In this document: piece by piece, positions 1 to 10,325 of the stretch | How positions within the stretch are numbered: the stretch's first letter is position 1 | Layout of the letters: each line of letters begins with the position of its first letter | Origin: Bretschneidera sinensis | Lineage: Eukaryota > Streptophyta > Magnoliopsida > Brassicales > Akaniaceae | Assembly (NCBI GenBank): GCA_023935145.1 | Contig: CM043699.1 | Coordinates: 70,403,638 to 70,467,637, forward strand | DNA: 64,000 bases | Direction of reading: 5' to 3' | Made by a program: the position numbers and the translations under genes | The notes under the pieces: model-generated | The model's input: the letters and a program-made list of their open reading frames with translations, nothing else | Told to the model about the DNA's origin: nothing | The model's database searches: none

Positions 1-975
1 TTTGGTGCCTGGACAATAGAAGGGAAAAAAGTAGTATTAGTAGGCACAAGAATTTCAAATGGATTGGTATACTTACTTGGATGCTTTGGAGTGGCCTCAA
101 GGAGGTGCACAGTTTTAATAATGTCATCAGTAACATCCTCATATGCTAGCTTTATATTCGATCTTGTGAAACTAAGGGTACGGGTGGTCTCCAATGGATC
201 AATGTGATGGAACTAAAAAGCTTGCTTAACAACACCTAGAGTGGGTATTGTTTGGGCTGGAAATTCTCCTTGTTTTCTTTCACTTAGCTCTTTAGCCAAT
301 TGCCCCACTTGTACTTCTAGTTTTTGAATAGCTTGCTCATGCTTTGCAGTGATTTACTTTTGCTCAGTCCGGAATTGGCTTGTTTCCGCTATGAATTGTT
401 CTTGTGAAGCCATCAACTGTTGTTACTGAGTTACCAATTGCATCACAAGACTCTCTAGGTCACTCTCCTTTGATTCCAGAACTGTTTGAGCCGCTTGTTG
501 GGAGTTTCTTTGCTGTCCTTGAAGGTTCAAGGCATTTTGATTGTTGCTCCATGAGAGGTTGGGGTGGTTCCACCAACCAAGATTATTGGTATTTCAGTAT
601 ATGTTGCAGTTGTTCGGTCCCACATAATTTACTTACTCTTGATCTGCAGATGAATACAAAGGGCAACTAGTAGTAGTGTGATCAAAACGAGAACATATAG
701 CACATACCTGGAGTTGTTTGGCTTATGGACTAGGTAAGACATTTTGCACAGTCATGGCTTTTACAAGCATATCTATCTTTCTTTCCATAACAGCCAACCA
801 ATTTGGAAATCCACCATTTAAGTTCACTTCATACATGTCCTTGCTTTTTACTCCTTGCTCTGTATTGAGTGGAAAGAAGGTTGGATTTCTGGATCAAAGC
901 CTGTGCATGAATCAGTTGAACCACTTCAGTGCAGCAGTTTCAATACTGCTGCTCGGGTACTCTCTGGACCTTTTG
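1..975 (-). pseudogene. Broken gag of element A, with DVTDDI module
   Basis: Read from about 905 downwards, the frame starts with a degraded copy of the MHGLRS-HPTFFP N-terminus seen in B and C. It then jumps straight to a piece resembling QGVKSRGMYEVTLNGG of B, so about 200 residues including the Retrotrans_gag core are missing. The knuckle CAICSRFDHTTTSC lies near 660-705 and the MGQLAKELSERKQGE segment near 258-312. Beyond that, about 71-222, a stretch reading FTRSNIKLAYEDVTDDI matches the post-gag module of elements G and F. Positions 1-60 hold a pyrimidine-rich tract ending in CAG. Stops interrupt the frame, and no functional product is expected. Confidence 0.8.
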
Positions 976-1051
976 CGCTCGAGCGCACCCTGAACTGCGC
1001 TCGATCACTGTTCTTCCTGCGCTCGAGCGCTACACTAGTGCGCTCGAGCGT
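974..1051. repeat. Palindromic-word array in the leader of element A
   Basis: Four copies of a GC-rich palindromic word close to TGCGCTCGAGCGCA start near 974, 995, 1018 and 1039, a spacing of 21-23 bp. They sit between the primer site and the start of gag. The same word occurs in the U3 of the LTRs and at the matching leader position of B and C. Function is unknown. Confidence 0.8.
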
Positions 1052-1220
1052 AATGAGGACAAAAACTCCTCTGCTGCACACCTGAACAAAAATAGAAAAA
1101 CAGAAAACGAAAAGATGAAAAAAAATTAAGGTTGTTTGATAAAGAAAATATAAATAGAACAGAAAAAAATAGAACTAAAAATTACTAATGAAAATAATTC
1201 TAAAAAGAAATTTAGTGCAA

Positions 1221-1238
1221 TCCCCGGCAACGGCGCCA
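1221..1238 (-). other. Primer binding site (tRNA-Asp), element A
   Basis: The minus strand reads TGGCGCCGTTGCCGGGGA, complementary to the 3' end of plant tRNA-Asp(GTC) including its CCA. It lies six bases inside the LTR end, the usual place for first-strand priming in Athila-type elements. All 18 bases match the expected site. Confidence 0.9.
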
Positions 1239-1244
1239 AAAACT

Positions 1245-2499
1245 TGTTGTGCATTTATTTACCTAAATAAATAAGCAAATAACCGAACTTGTTTTACTTG
1301 CAAGGGCACAAGGTCTACAGTAGCATAGTGTGCAAGTGCGAGATCATTTCCACAGGGATTGGTGAATTTCGAATCATTTCACAAAGTAAAAATAGATAAA
1401 AATATTTATTGGATTTAGATAATAATGATAAAGGCGTAGGGATTTGATATCCATCACTAATCATGCTACCCCAACAAAACAGTATGCCAATGCTCTACTC
1501 ATGCTATGAATACCTAATGGTTGTCAACCTAAGGGCTTGGTCCACTCCTTAGGCTATTGATTTCCCTAAGCAACGAGTTAGGCATGGTGTATACTCTAAC
1601 TCTTTTCTCTCTTAAGGGATTCAGCATGGTGTATACTGAGTTGTTCCTTAAGAGAGCACAGGATTTGTGGAAATCGACAACCACATAGGACCTAGGGCTT
1701 GATCCACTCCTGGTTTCCTATGTTGATTAACCTAAGAATCTGGTGTGGATATCTTTTGTTACTATTGTTGAACCCAGGACTCGGTCATCCAAATCGATTC
1801 AACTAACTAATCTATACCACATATATACGTTGATCAGACACACACATATGAGGAAATTAAATAAAAACAGGCATTAATCAAATTAAGAATCACAGCATAA
1901 ATATTGCAAAGGTCCCAATACTGAATTATTGGTTAAACATAATTAGGGCTTCAACCAAGCCCTTACTATAAGTTTAGTTACACATAATAAAATAAAGGAA
2001 AGAAGAAACCCGAGAGAGCTCCATTGAAGAGTCGTCAATTCTTCTGTAGAATCCCCTCTAGCCTCCGGCCTCGCGACCTAAAACAAAAACTAAAAAGGAT
2101 ATAAGCTCCTAAAAAGGGAGATATTGTTTCTATGTTTTAAAAGTCTATTTATAGGGTTCTAAGGGTGCCTTGAAACCCTAATTTCCAAAATAGGATCCAA
2201 AGGCTTCTTTCCAAAACTGGCTCTACCGCCTCTATGTGCGTGTGCACTCGATCACATGCTTCTGCGCTCGAGTGCATGATTGCTTTTATGCTTGATCGTA
2301 GTCATGTTGCACTAGATCACACTAGCTCTTTCTAGATCTTCAATTTTCTTCCTTTAAAGCTTCAAAATGCTTTCTTTTCTTCACAAGCCTATAAAAAACA
2401 CAGAAAACACAAAAATGAAGTAAAACATAATAAAATATATAAACAAGGAGCTTAACAAATATAAATTAAGGATCTTAAACAATATTTAAGCTCCTATCA
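1245..2499 (-). repeat. 5' LTR of element A (Athila family II)
   Basis: This 1255-bp LTR reads TGATAGGAGCTTAAATATTG on the minus strand from 2499 and ends in ACAACA at 1245. It matches the LTRs of B (23749-25054) and C (59362-60472) along its length. A TATA-like box, CTATAAATAG on the minus strand, lies at 2145-2154. GC-rich palindromic words lie upstream of it at about 2225-2330. The mate LTR is outside the window, so the target duplication cannot be checked. Confidence 0.88.
2225..2330. repeat. U3 palindromic-word cluster, LTR of A
   Basis: Degenerate copies of the TGCGATCGAGTGCA-type word (for example TGCGCTCGAGTGCA and TGCACTCGATCACA) are clustered 170-270 bp from the LTR start, 80 bp or more upstream of the TATA-like box. 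The position matches the clusters in the LTRs of B and C. Confidence 0.65.
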
Positions 2500-3279
2500 T
2501 GGCATCAATGCGATTTTTTCACTCAAAGGCATTAGAATCGACTAAAACATCTTGAAGGCAGTTGAGGCAAACTGGGACATTAACACCTACATCTTTTGAT
2601 TTGGTCTTGATGAGCTATGCCTGACATAAGGGGAATTTTGTGTGCTCATCACACCATGGCTCAGATTCCTTATACTATTTCTTTGGCTTGTTTTACCATC
2701 TGTAATGATTATCTAGAATGGGTCTGGAGTCAAGCGGAACCGCCCCAGAAGGAGGAAAAAAAGAGAAGAAGAGTTGTTAAGGGAAGTCTAGTGTGTCTTT
2801 AAAATGATATCACGCCCTTGAGTTCTTATTATGTAATAAGAAAATCCTTGAAGAATGAAAGAGAAATGGCATATCAAAAACATAAGGTATTAATTTCAAT
2901 GCACTAAATTGATAGATATTTCAATTCTTCATTGGCTAAACAAAATATGAATTTCCTTTTATTATCTTTTAATTTTTGCACAAAAGATAGAAATTACAAG
3001 TATGAAAAAAGAAGGGGGATTTCTATAAAAGGTATGGTTGCACCTAAATGGGTGCCTACATATCCATAAATAAAATCAAGCCTTATATTGCTCAAGAAAT
3101 GAAAACGGTCGAAACAATCCTTGAGGGATTTCTTTTGCCTAAACCTTTCAGGTTTTCACCTTAGCGAGCTTTTAATGCTCTAACTTTTTCCTAAGTCTTC
3201 CTTCGGGTTTTCAACTTAGCTAGCTTTATTTTTTTTAGAAAAGGGTAGATAGAGTAGGGATACAACAATGAGGGAAAAG
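2500..3279. other. Unassigned AT-rich sequence
   Basis: No coding frame with recognisable motifs is present. A 61-codon plus-strand frame (2617-2802) has no family resemblance. The block lies between the LTR end of element A and the integrase end of the Tat/Ogre remnant, so it may be that remnant's 3' untranslated region and LTR in decayed form. This is inference. Confidence 0.4.
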
Positions 3280-3289
3280 GAAAGGGCAT

Positions 3290-4090
3290 TGCAAGTAATA
3301 CTTCTTGAGGAGATATAAATTAATGGGCTCAGCAAACTCGTTGTCGTATATATATGAGGCGCTTGGATCTTCCAAATAGGATTTTCTTAACTCGATATAA
3401 GCCTATCCTATTTGGTGTTAACTTTCTTCTTGGGTCATGGGCTGGTGGTCTGAGTTCTTTTACATCATCATCTCTTTTCTTAGTATCTCTATGCTTTACT
3501 TTCTTATTTAAACCTCGTGCAAACCTTTTCTGATATCATTAGGCCTGATGGAGAGCCTTCAATTGCTTTTCTTTAATAAATGCCAAATCATCATATCACC
3601 CCCGAATCCAATCTGTCTCTTCTAACTAGCTTTCCATTGCTATCCTTATGAAAGAATTTTCACCTTGACCAGGAGAACTACCTAATACCATAAACTAAAG
3701 AGTAAGGAGTGACACTTATAGAAGACCTGGTCAATGTTCGATATCCCCATAATGCAAAAGGCAACTTCTCAAGCCAATCAAAATAAGTGTCCACCATTTT
3801 AGCAAATATGCTGTTGACATTCTTGTTGGATGCTTCTACTGCCTTGTTGGTCTGAGGTCAATAAGGAGAGGATTTATGGCACATAATTTTGTACTTATTG
3901 AGTAAATATATGACTTTGCCTTGGAAATGCATGCCATTGTTTGAGATCAGTTCCAAAAGGTACTCTATAACGACAGATGATTTTATGGTTAATGAACTAT
4001 GCCACATGTTTAGCCTTTAAAAAGTTTGAAAATGAGCTCACAAGTATGGGTAATTTTTTAAATGAACCTAATGATGTACTAAATTCTTCC
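3290..4090 (-). pseudogene. Integrase C-terminal half (Tat/Ogre-like), broken
   Basis: The minus strand from about 3900 downwards encodes a match to the integrase catalytic-core end, PQTNKAVEASNKNV followed by DWLEKLPFALWGYRT, where the glutamate of the DDE triad lies in AVEA. Further on come KEKQLKALHQ, RGLNKKVKHRD and, near the end, NEFAEPINLYLLKKYY, which resembles the usual Ogre/Tat pol C-terminus. The N-terminal HHCC zinc domain and the first two acidic catalytic residues are absent. Stops split the frame. It would have joined element DNA to the host chromosome; it cannot do so now. Confidence 0.72.
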
Positions 4091-4189
4091 CAAAATTCCT
4101 TTGACCTCTTTCTCTATTTTTAGCACTAACATTTCTAGGATTGTAGACATGTTCTTCGGATATACCTCAATTCGCCTCTCACTGACCAT

Positions 4190-4840
4190 TAAACAAAAAG
4201 ATTATCGGTAATGACTCCAAATGCACACTTTTTAAGATTCAACCACAGCTTGTACTTTTGAATTATGTCAAAGTACTTTTGGAGGGATCCCAATGTCCTT
4301 CTGTTATTTCAAACTTAACAATCATGTTGTCCACATATACCTCCTACGATAAATTGCTCAAGAATTTTTTAGTCTAAACGGCATAACCCTATAGCAAAAG
4401 GTCCCTCACTGGGTAGTAAAGGTAGTATTTTCTCTATCTTCAAGAGCCTTGAGAATTTGGTTATACCCCGAAAAGTCATCCATGAATGACAAAAGGGCAT
4501 TGCCAGTTGTATTATCTATGAGGGTATTTATTTGAGGCAAGAGGAAGTCGTCTTTAGGGTTGGCCTGATTCAGATCCCTATAGTCCACACATACTCTGAT
4601 CTTACCATCCTTCTTCGGAACTACTACGACATTCGCTACCTATTAAGGATACTTGGAAACCATCAAGAAACCAGCTTACAACCGCTTGAGGATTTCTTCT
4701 TTGATCTTGACTACCTAATATCTCCTCATTCGTTTTAACTTGTGTTTGACTTTCCTAGCCTCTAAATTTAATGGGATCTGATGATGCATAATCTCTGGAT
4801 CAATGCTTGACATGTCATCGTATGACCATGCAAATGCATC
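4190..4840 (-). pseudogene. Reverse transcriptase (Tat/Ogre-like), broken
   Basis: Read on the minus strand, the segment begins near FAWSYDDMSSIDPEI, passes VVVPKKDGKIRVCVDYRDLN and reaches FMDDFSGYNQI, which carries the first catalytic aspartate. The second catalytic motif reads YVDN instead of YVDD, so a metal-binding aspartate is lost. The normally conserved PFGLKN reads PFRLKN. The end matches the palm/thumb segment near KYKLWLNLKKCAFG. Only 60 codons (4406-4588) are open in one piece. The normal next domain, RNase H, is absent. Confidence 0.75.
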
Positions 4841-5170
4841 TTTGTAATATTGTAAAAGTTTTATTAGAGTTTAACTTTCGTTTTCAAATAATGTTGAGCC
4901 AATTTAGATTTTTTTGGATTTTTATTAGTACATAAATTAATGATTTGACTTTATTTCATTTTAGTTTGGGCTATGCTTTCTTTCTCATTCTCAACTAGCT
5001 CAATAGTCTCCTTGATAAAGGGGATTCTTAGCTAATTTCGTTTAGCAATTTCTCATCACATAAAGAAGACTCAAAGTATTCAAAATCATTTATCATTTAA
5101 TTCAGTTTTTTCATGAGTGCATCACTAGACTCTATAAGGGAATTATGGACATCATTCCCCTACTCATCCT

Positions 5171-5954
5171 TTATTTTAGAAGAAAAAAAATATGATGCTT
5201 AGCCAGACACTTATTTTTGCTCGGGAAGGAAACTTTGATGTATTGTGTTTCACAACAACTAGTGTACCCATCAGTTGGCCTGATTAACATGCTTGGATTA
5301 AAAATTTTCGTTTGATCCTCTTTCATCATCAAGATACTTATAGCTACACTATCCATTGTGTCAATTATTGTTGCTTCCTCAAAGGTGAAACCATGTAGAT
5401 CCTTACTTTCTGTTTGAATACCAGTCATAGGGGCATTGCTGACTTGGTCCTTGAATAAGGTTATTAGTTGAATCCCGACTCTATATTTTATAATCTGAGG
5501 GAAAGTTGAAGGCACTACCCTTGAACATTGAAGCCATGGTCTACCCAACAATATGTTGAAAGATATAGTCTTATTGATGATGTGGAAGTCAATCACCATA
5601 TCGTCCAGACCAAACTTGTATCTCAAACTTACTGCGATAACTACCAAGCGCTTCGTGTTGTCATATGCTCGGACTATCTGACTACTCAGGTGGAAATCAT
5701 CTTGCTTAAGTCTTAAAATTAGTATTTTCCATAAGGGCAAGACATTCAAAGCAAACCCCATTATCAACCAACATTATGAGTACTTTCTTCTCACAACTCT
5801 CTGTTGTAAAATACAAAGCACTTTTATGGTTCTTTCCATAGAGCGGGACATTGTTGTAAGCAAAGGCCAAGTCTAGTTTCCCTTTCTTTGAAATGTCAAT
5901 CAGTGCTAAGAGATTGTTGCGGGAGGTTTTTATGGGGATGTTCACACAACCCAA
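5171..5954 (-). pseudogene. Aspartic protease region (Tat/Ogre-like), frameshifted
   Basis: Two overlapping minus-strand frames (5954-5706 and 5767-5171) make up one decayed domain. The first carries the catalytic loop as LVDNG, and the second continues with ALNVLPLW, AYDNTKR and ILLGRPWLQ, the flap and C-terminal features of Tat/Ogre proteases. A frameshift near 5760 separates them just after the catalytic loop. The enzyme would have cleaved the Gag-Pol polyprotein. Gag-like sequence lies upstream and RT downstream, in the normal order. Confidence 0.68.
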
Positions 5955-6049
5955 ATTTTGGTGTAAGGAATGTTATACATGAAATTTCGAAGGAACTCAA
6001 GGGTGAGAATGGGTTTGTGTTTCAGGTTGTGTTTAGTGACTAAGCTGAT

Positions 6050-6460
6050 TAGAGTGGAGGAGGTCAAAGTTAGTGAGTGATTCCTCGATCATGTTAAGAA
6101 AGGTTTGTGGGACTGCATTATGGTAATTAGGCATGGGAATATTAGAAATCTAGGGTGGCTCAAGACCATTGTCAATGAGGTCTTGGATTTTGTTTTTTTT
6201 ATCTCTAGCACCCATTGATATCATGGCCGGCGGATTGGTTAAAATGATAATACTTGGAGACATTATAGTTTGGTGGAACTTGGTTGGGCATTGATCTTGA
6301 TCATAGAGGGTAAAGTTTGCCCTTTTTTAGCTTGGAAAGGGCTTGGGATAAAACCATTCCTAGCGATGTGAAGTCTTCGGGGCCTCGGTGCTTCCTCTAA
6401 TGTTGTCTCCTATAGTGGATTGTGCTTTGAATACAATTTGTCTAGCTATAGCTACGATTA
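6050..6460 (-). pseudogene. Gag C-terminal remnant (Tat/Ogre-like)
   Basis: Pieces in different minus-strand frames read KYYHFNQSAGHDINGC and then KKNKIQDLIDNGLEPP and NIPMPNYHNAVP. These resemble the conserved end of Tat/Ogre Gag (a YCxxH knuckle-like segment followed by KxKIQDLID). The frame is interrupted by stops and at least one frameshift. The assignment rests on these short motifs and on the protease that follows. Confidence 0.55.
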
Positions 6461-6627
6461 TCTTGCTACTGAGGTCTTAGAGAGCTAACTGTCTGTACAT
6501 TTGGATGCACTTTATGTATCTGGAAAAAATTTACCTCACTGGTTTTGGTACCACTACTGCTAGCACCATATTTCTTTATGAATATTCCACCAGTCTTTTC
6601 GATTTTTCCCTAAAATATGTCATCTTC

Positions 6628-7900
6628 TGTAATGACCCATCCCAAACAAGCCTTACTAGGAAAAATATCAATTACTTTTTAGAACTGAGCACTTGGACTA
6701 GTATAAATAAATGAGACCTGATACACAACATAATATAACATACACTAATAACACATAAATACATTCATTTCACTACAAAGCTTTAAACTTTACAAAAGTA
6801 TTTCATAGGACACAACCTCCAAGAGTTATAACTTAACATATACAAGACATGTTCATAACAACTAGAAAAGACATGGACGAGGATGTCTCATGCGTGGACC
6901 CACCTAAAAGACTTGTTTTTCTTCTCAGCTTCACCACCTATGATCTGAGGTTTTCAGAAAACTTTCCTAAAAAGTTAAAAAGGGAGGGGGTAAGCTACAA
7001 AGCTCAGCGAGCACTCACTCAACTCAAAGTAATCATCTCTGAAATCTTATAGATTTACTTTAATAATTAAAAATTTGTACATAAATACTAATTTATTTAA
7101 CATGTACAAACAATATTGCAATAGATAGTAATATACCATAAGAATTTATAATCAACAATACCATAATCCAAGTTTTCATAAGCCTAACACAAGGCAAATC
7201 AATTCACATGCCCCTCATTGGCCAAATCATAACAATTCTCACATGAGATGCGATGCAAAATGATATGATGCATGATAATTTCTTCTCATAATCAATCGTA
7301 ATACAATGGGGACTTCTCCCCATGTACCGATACATTTTATCAATCAACATTTCACAAGATCAAATCTTTGGATCCTCTACACTCTTTCCTAGGAAGGGTT
7401 CTATTCGTCAAAATTCTTTTTGTACCCTTACACCCCTTGTGGGAAGGTACCTACCGACCTCACCCATCACTCCCCCCTCAATAACATACTATCAATTTCC
7501 TATATATGAGGTATGAGATGTAATCATAACATAACTATCAACTAGGTTCTCAATCACCAAACAATTTCAATATAACAAACAACCACAAAAAAAAATTCTT
7601 AGGTCATCCTACACAAAGGCAAATGTACATATATAACTCATATTTATTATGTATATTATATGTAATAGTAAGATTCCACTGATACAATCTTTTATCTTAT
7701 AGCTATTTATCTTTTTATCTTCGTTACTAGTGTAAGGGCAGGATGAAACTTACCTCAAGAACCAAGTTATATTCCCAAATCACTTCTTTACCCTTTGATT
7801 GATATTCACTTACACATAAAGAATATATCATTTAGATTGACAACCAAGATATCCTCAAACACACACCAACTAATCAAAATAAAGAACCAAGAACATTAAT
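6628..7900 (+). repeat. Possible LTR of a chromovirus-like element, low confidence
   Basis: The block starts TGTAATGACCC, is AT-rich, and carries a GGGGACTTCTCCCC hairpin and a pyrimidine-rich segment near 7420-7480. From memory this resembles LTRs of Tekay/Del-type chromoviruses, but no internal region or mate LTR is present. Its right end is unclear, and no long reading frame is meaningful. Confidence 0.28.
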
Positions 7901-7904
7901 TTAA

Positions 7905-8173
7905 TTCATTAAGATAAGAACAACTGAATTAAGATTGGAATAAAGGCAACAAGCCTAGGGAGGACTCCCAGAACCTTGTTGTTACTCTATTATTATTATT
8001 CTTAACTTGTTACATATTCTACTCTCAATTACTTCATTATCAAAACTTCATATATTCTCACCCGATCTTATTGTTCGTGTTTAGGTTTACATCTTCTCTT
8101 ATAGTTAACTTGTTTCCCTGTGGAATCGACACCCCAAAGCTGTGCTACAACTATAATCCTTTGGGCGTAATCA
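7905..8173 (+). repeat. 3' end fragment of an Athila family I LTR
   Basis: About 270 bp match the last part of the D LTR, from the segment with CCTAGGGAGGA through TGTTTCCCTGTGGAATCGAC to the terminus GGGCGTAATCA. The right end is an intact LTR terminus abutting the 3' untranslated region of copia-1. The left part of the LTR is missing and joins unrelated AT-rich DNA, so a deletion removed the rest. Confidence 0.8.
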
Positions 8174-8181
8174 GTCATCAT

Positions 8182-8803
8182 TCAACCGACTGCAATCCTA
8201 AGTAGTCCAAGGCAATGATTGAACTTGCTTAGAGGTAGAACTTTGGTGCCTAAATCAGCGCGATTTTCTTCCGTGGCTATCTTGTCCACATGGATGCATC
8301 CTTTTGTAACATTTTCCTGAATGAAACGGTACCGAACATCCATGTGCTTTGTCCTCTCATGGAACACCGGATTCTTGCACAAATACAATGCACTTTGGCT
8401 ATCCAAATACATCACAACCTACTCCTCTAGTACCTTCAACTCTTCCAGCAACCCTTTGAACCACATAGCCTCCTTGATGGCTTCCATAGCCGCTATGTAC
8501 TCAGCCTCAGTTGTTGAGAGTGCTACCACCGGCTATAACTGAGCCTTCCAACTTACATAATATCCGTTTAAGTTGAAGAAGTAGGAGGTAATCGATCCTC
8601 TTTTACCCTGGTCAGCTCCATAATCCGAATTCGCATAACCTTTAAGACAGATGGACTTACCCCTCTTCTCATAAACCAGCCCTACTTCTGGGCTTCTCTT
8701 CAAGTACCTCAGCAACCACTTCATCCCAAGCTAATGCTCCTTTCCGGGATTACTCATAAACCTACTGAGGACACTCATTGCATGAGCAATGTCAGGTCTA
8801 GTG
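8182..8803 (-). pseudogene. RNase H end of copia-1
   Basis: Frames at 8533-8724 and 8182-8415 give the C-terminal part of copia Pol: GMKWLLRYLK, VALSTTEAEYIA (with the catalytic glutamate), YLDSQSALYLCKNP and RTKHMDVRY. The RNase H would remove RNA from the RNA:DNA hybrid. At least one in-frame stop after SWKAQL and one before VVMYLDS break it. The frame continues upstream on the other side of element G at 16345. Confidence 0.85.
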
Positions 8804-8808
8804 CTTAC
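8804..8808. repeat. Target site duplication of element G (left copy)
   Basis: CTTAC here and CTTAC at 16340-16344 flank element G exactly outside its terminal TG and CA. A 5-bp duplication is the length expected for Ty3/gypsy integration. Confidence 0.92.
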
Positions 8809-10325
8809 TGATTATGCAGAAAACATAACACATAACTGTAGTACAAGTTTGGGGTGTCGATTCCACAGGGAAACAAACTAATTACAAAAGAAGGTGTAAA
8901 CCTCAACACAAACGATAAAAGTTAAAGTGACAAAATCTGAATTATTGATTGTGTGAAAATTGTGTAAATAATTGATGGATAATATAATAAAAAAACAACA
9001 AGGTTTCGAAAATCCTCCCTAGGTTCATTGCCCTAATACTAACTTGATTCAGTTGTTTTTATCTCGATTGCAAGTTTCAAATCCCAAACAGGTAATCGAC
9101 AAATATTCAATTAAAGCGCATGTATAAACCTTAATGTAATTGATATGGATTATTCTTTACTTTCAAGCACACATGACCTAACTTAATAATTATTAAAAGA
9201 CAATGATATATCTAAATGACAATACTGCAGCAATAGAAAAATCTATAAAAGAGATCTACCGGACTCAATCACACCCAAATAAATACACATAAGAAGAGCA
9301 TGACTAGACTTATATGGAAAAGAAGCATGCAATCACTGGACTAATAAGAAATCTACTAATTAAATTAAAGAATAAAACATAACAATGTTTAATGAAAATA
9401 ATACCAAACTACAACTGAATCAAATAAAGGAAAATAAGAACAACTACACCTAGGGATTCATCCCTTCACCTTGCTTGGAGACTAGCCGGCCATGGGAATC
9501 ATGCGTCCTCCAGTTGCCTCCGGCATCTCAACGATCATTTACCCCTTGGTAGCGAAAGCTTCGGTGATTACTCAGATTTCCCTCCAAAAGTACTTCGGAT
9601 TCCTCCTAAGGGCCCTCTAGATCGCTCCTAAAGGCCTTCTGGATTCACTTTCTGATGATCTCAGATTCTTCGATGGTCCTTAAAGCTGAAGTGGAGTGGG
9701 TTTTATATAGGCAAATACCATGAGTGCAATTTGTTTCCAATCCGATGTGGGATGTAGGATATAGAAATGTGTTTCTAACCGATGTGGGATGTGGGATTTA
9801 AGCCTTCACATGCCCTTCATACTGAAATCCCGCACAGCCCGCACAGCCTGACCTTTGTCTACTTAAAATGCCATAACGTTCTCTAGAAAAATCATTTTTA
9901 TGAACCGTAAAATTCTCTAAAAAATAGACTTCTGGATCTTTCTAAGCATATATGGCTCATCTCCTGGTTCTTCTTGTATCAATACATTTTAATTTGCAAA
10001 GATGATTGATCTGTACGGGCAATTCTAGCAATTTAGTGAAACTCCTTTCCAATGTGGGCAGCAACTGTTGCTCTTTTAAGCCCTCAATCTCATCCTTCCA
10101 TAAGCATTCCTTCACTCAAGTATGCGTCGAGTCTCTGTGCCTCAAGAAATGATAACTTTTCCTCCTCTTTTGAGTTAAAGTACCTGAAAAATGCACCGAA
10201 ATAGATCAATGATCCAAGAATGATACTTTAGAGTTGTTAACATATAAAAGTGCAATTAAAACCTAGATTAACCCTAAAATGATAACAATTAAGTACTGTT
10301 AAGATGCATTTTATGACTCTCATCA
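8809..10325 (-). repeat. 3' LTR of element G
   Basis: The 1517-bp LTR has TGATGAGAGTCATAAAATGC at its minus-strand start (10325) and ends at 8809 in a mutated copy of GGGCGTAATCA. A TATA-like box, TATATAAAA on the minus strand, lies at 9701-9709. It belongs to the same subtype as the LTRs of E and F, which lack the palindromic-word cluster found in the D LTRs. Confidence 0.9.

Larger units (their letters stand above)
1..2499 (-). mobile_element. Element A: partial Athila-type (family II) LTR retrotransposon
   Basis: This is a minus-strand Ty3/gypsy element running from its 5' LTR (high coordinates) through the primer site into a shortened gag, and it continues off the left edge. The lineage is assigned from the tRNA-Asp primer site, the CX2CX4HX4C Gag knuckle and close similarity to elements B and C in this window. 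No protease, reverse transcriptase or integrase follows gag. The frame passes from the Gag C-terminus into a short module and then into a pyrimidine-rich tract that C also has after its protease. It is therefore probably a non-autonomous, internally deleted copy. Confidence 0.85.
3280..6470 (-). mobile_element. Decayed Tat/Ogre-type Ty3/gypsy remnant
   Basis: Conceptual minus-strand translation gives, in order, the end of gag (about 6460-6050), an aspartic protease (5954-5171), reverse transcriptase (about 4840-4190) and the C-terminal half of integrase (about 4090-3290). Wording such as LGRPWL in the protease, VDYRDLNQANPKDDF in RT and PQTNKAVEASNKNV in integrase is typical of the Tat/Ogre lineage. 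RNase H and the N-terminal half of integrase are missing between 4190 and 4090. Many stops and frameshifts are present and no LTR pair is recognised, so this appears to be among the oldest insertions here. Confidence 0.75.

Noticed and set aside
2617..2802. 61-codon plus-strand frame ending in a lysine/arginine-rich tail
   Set aside because: Short, no similarity recognised, surrounded by decayed element DNA.
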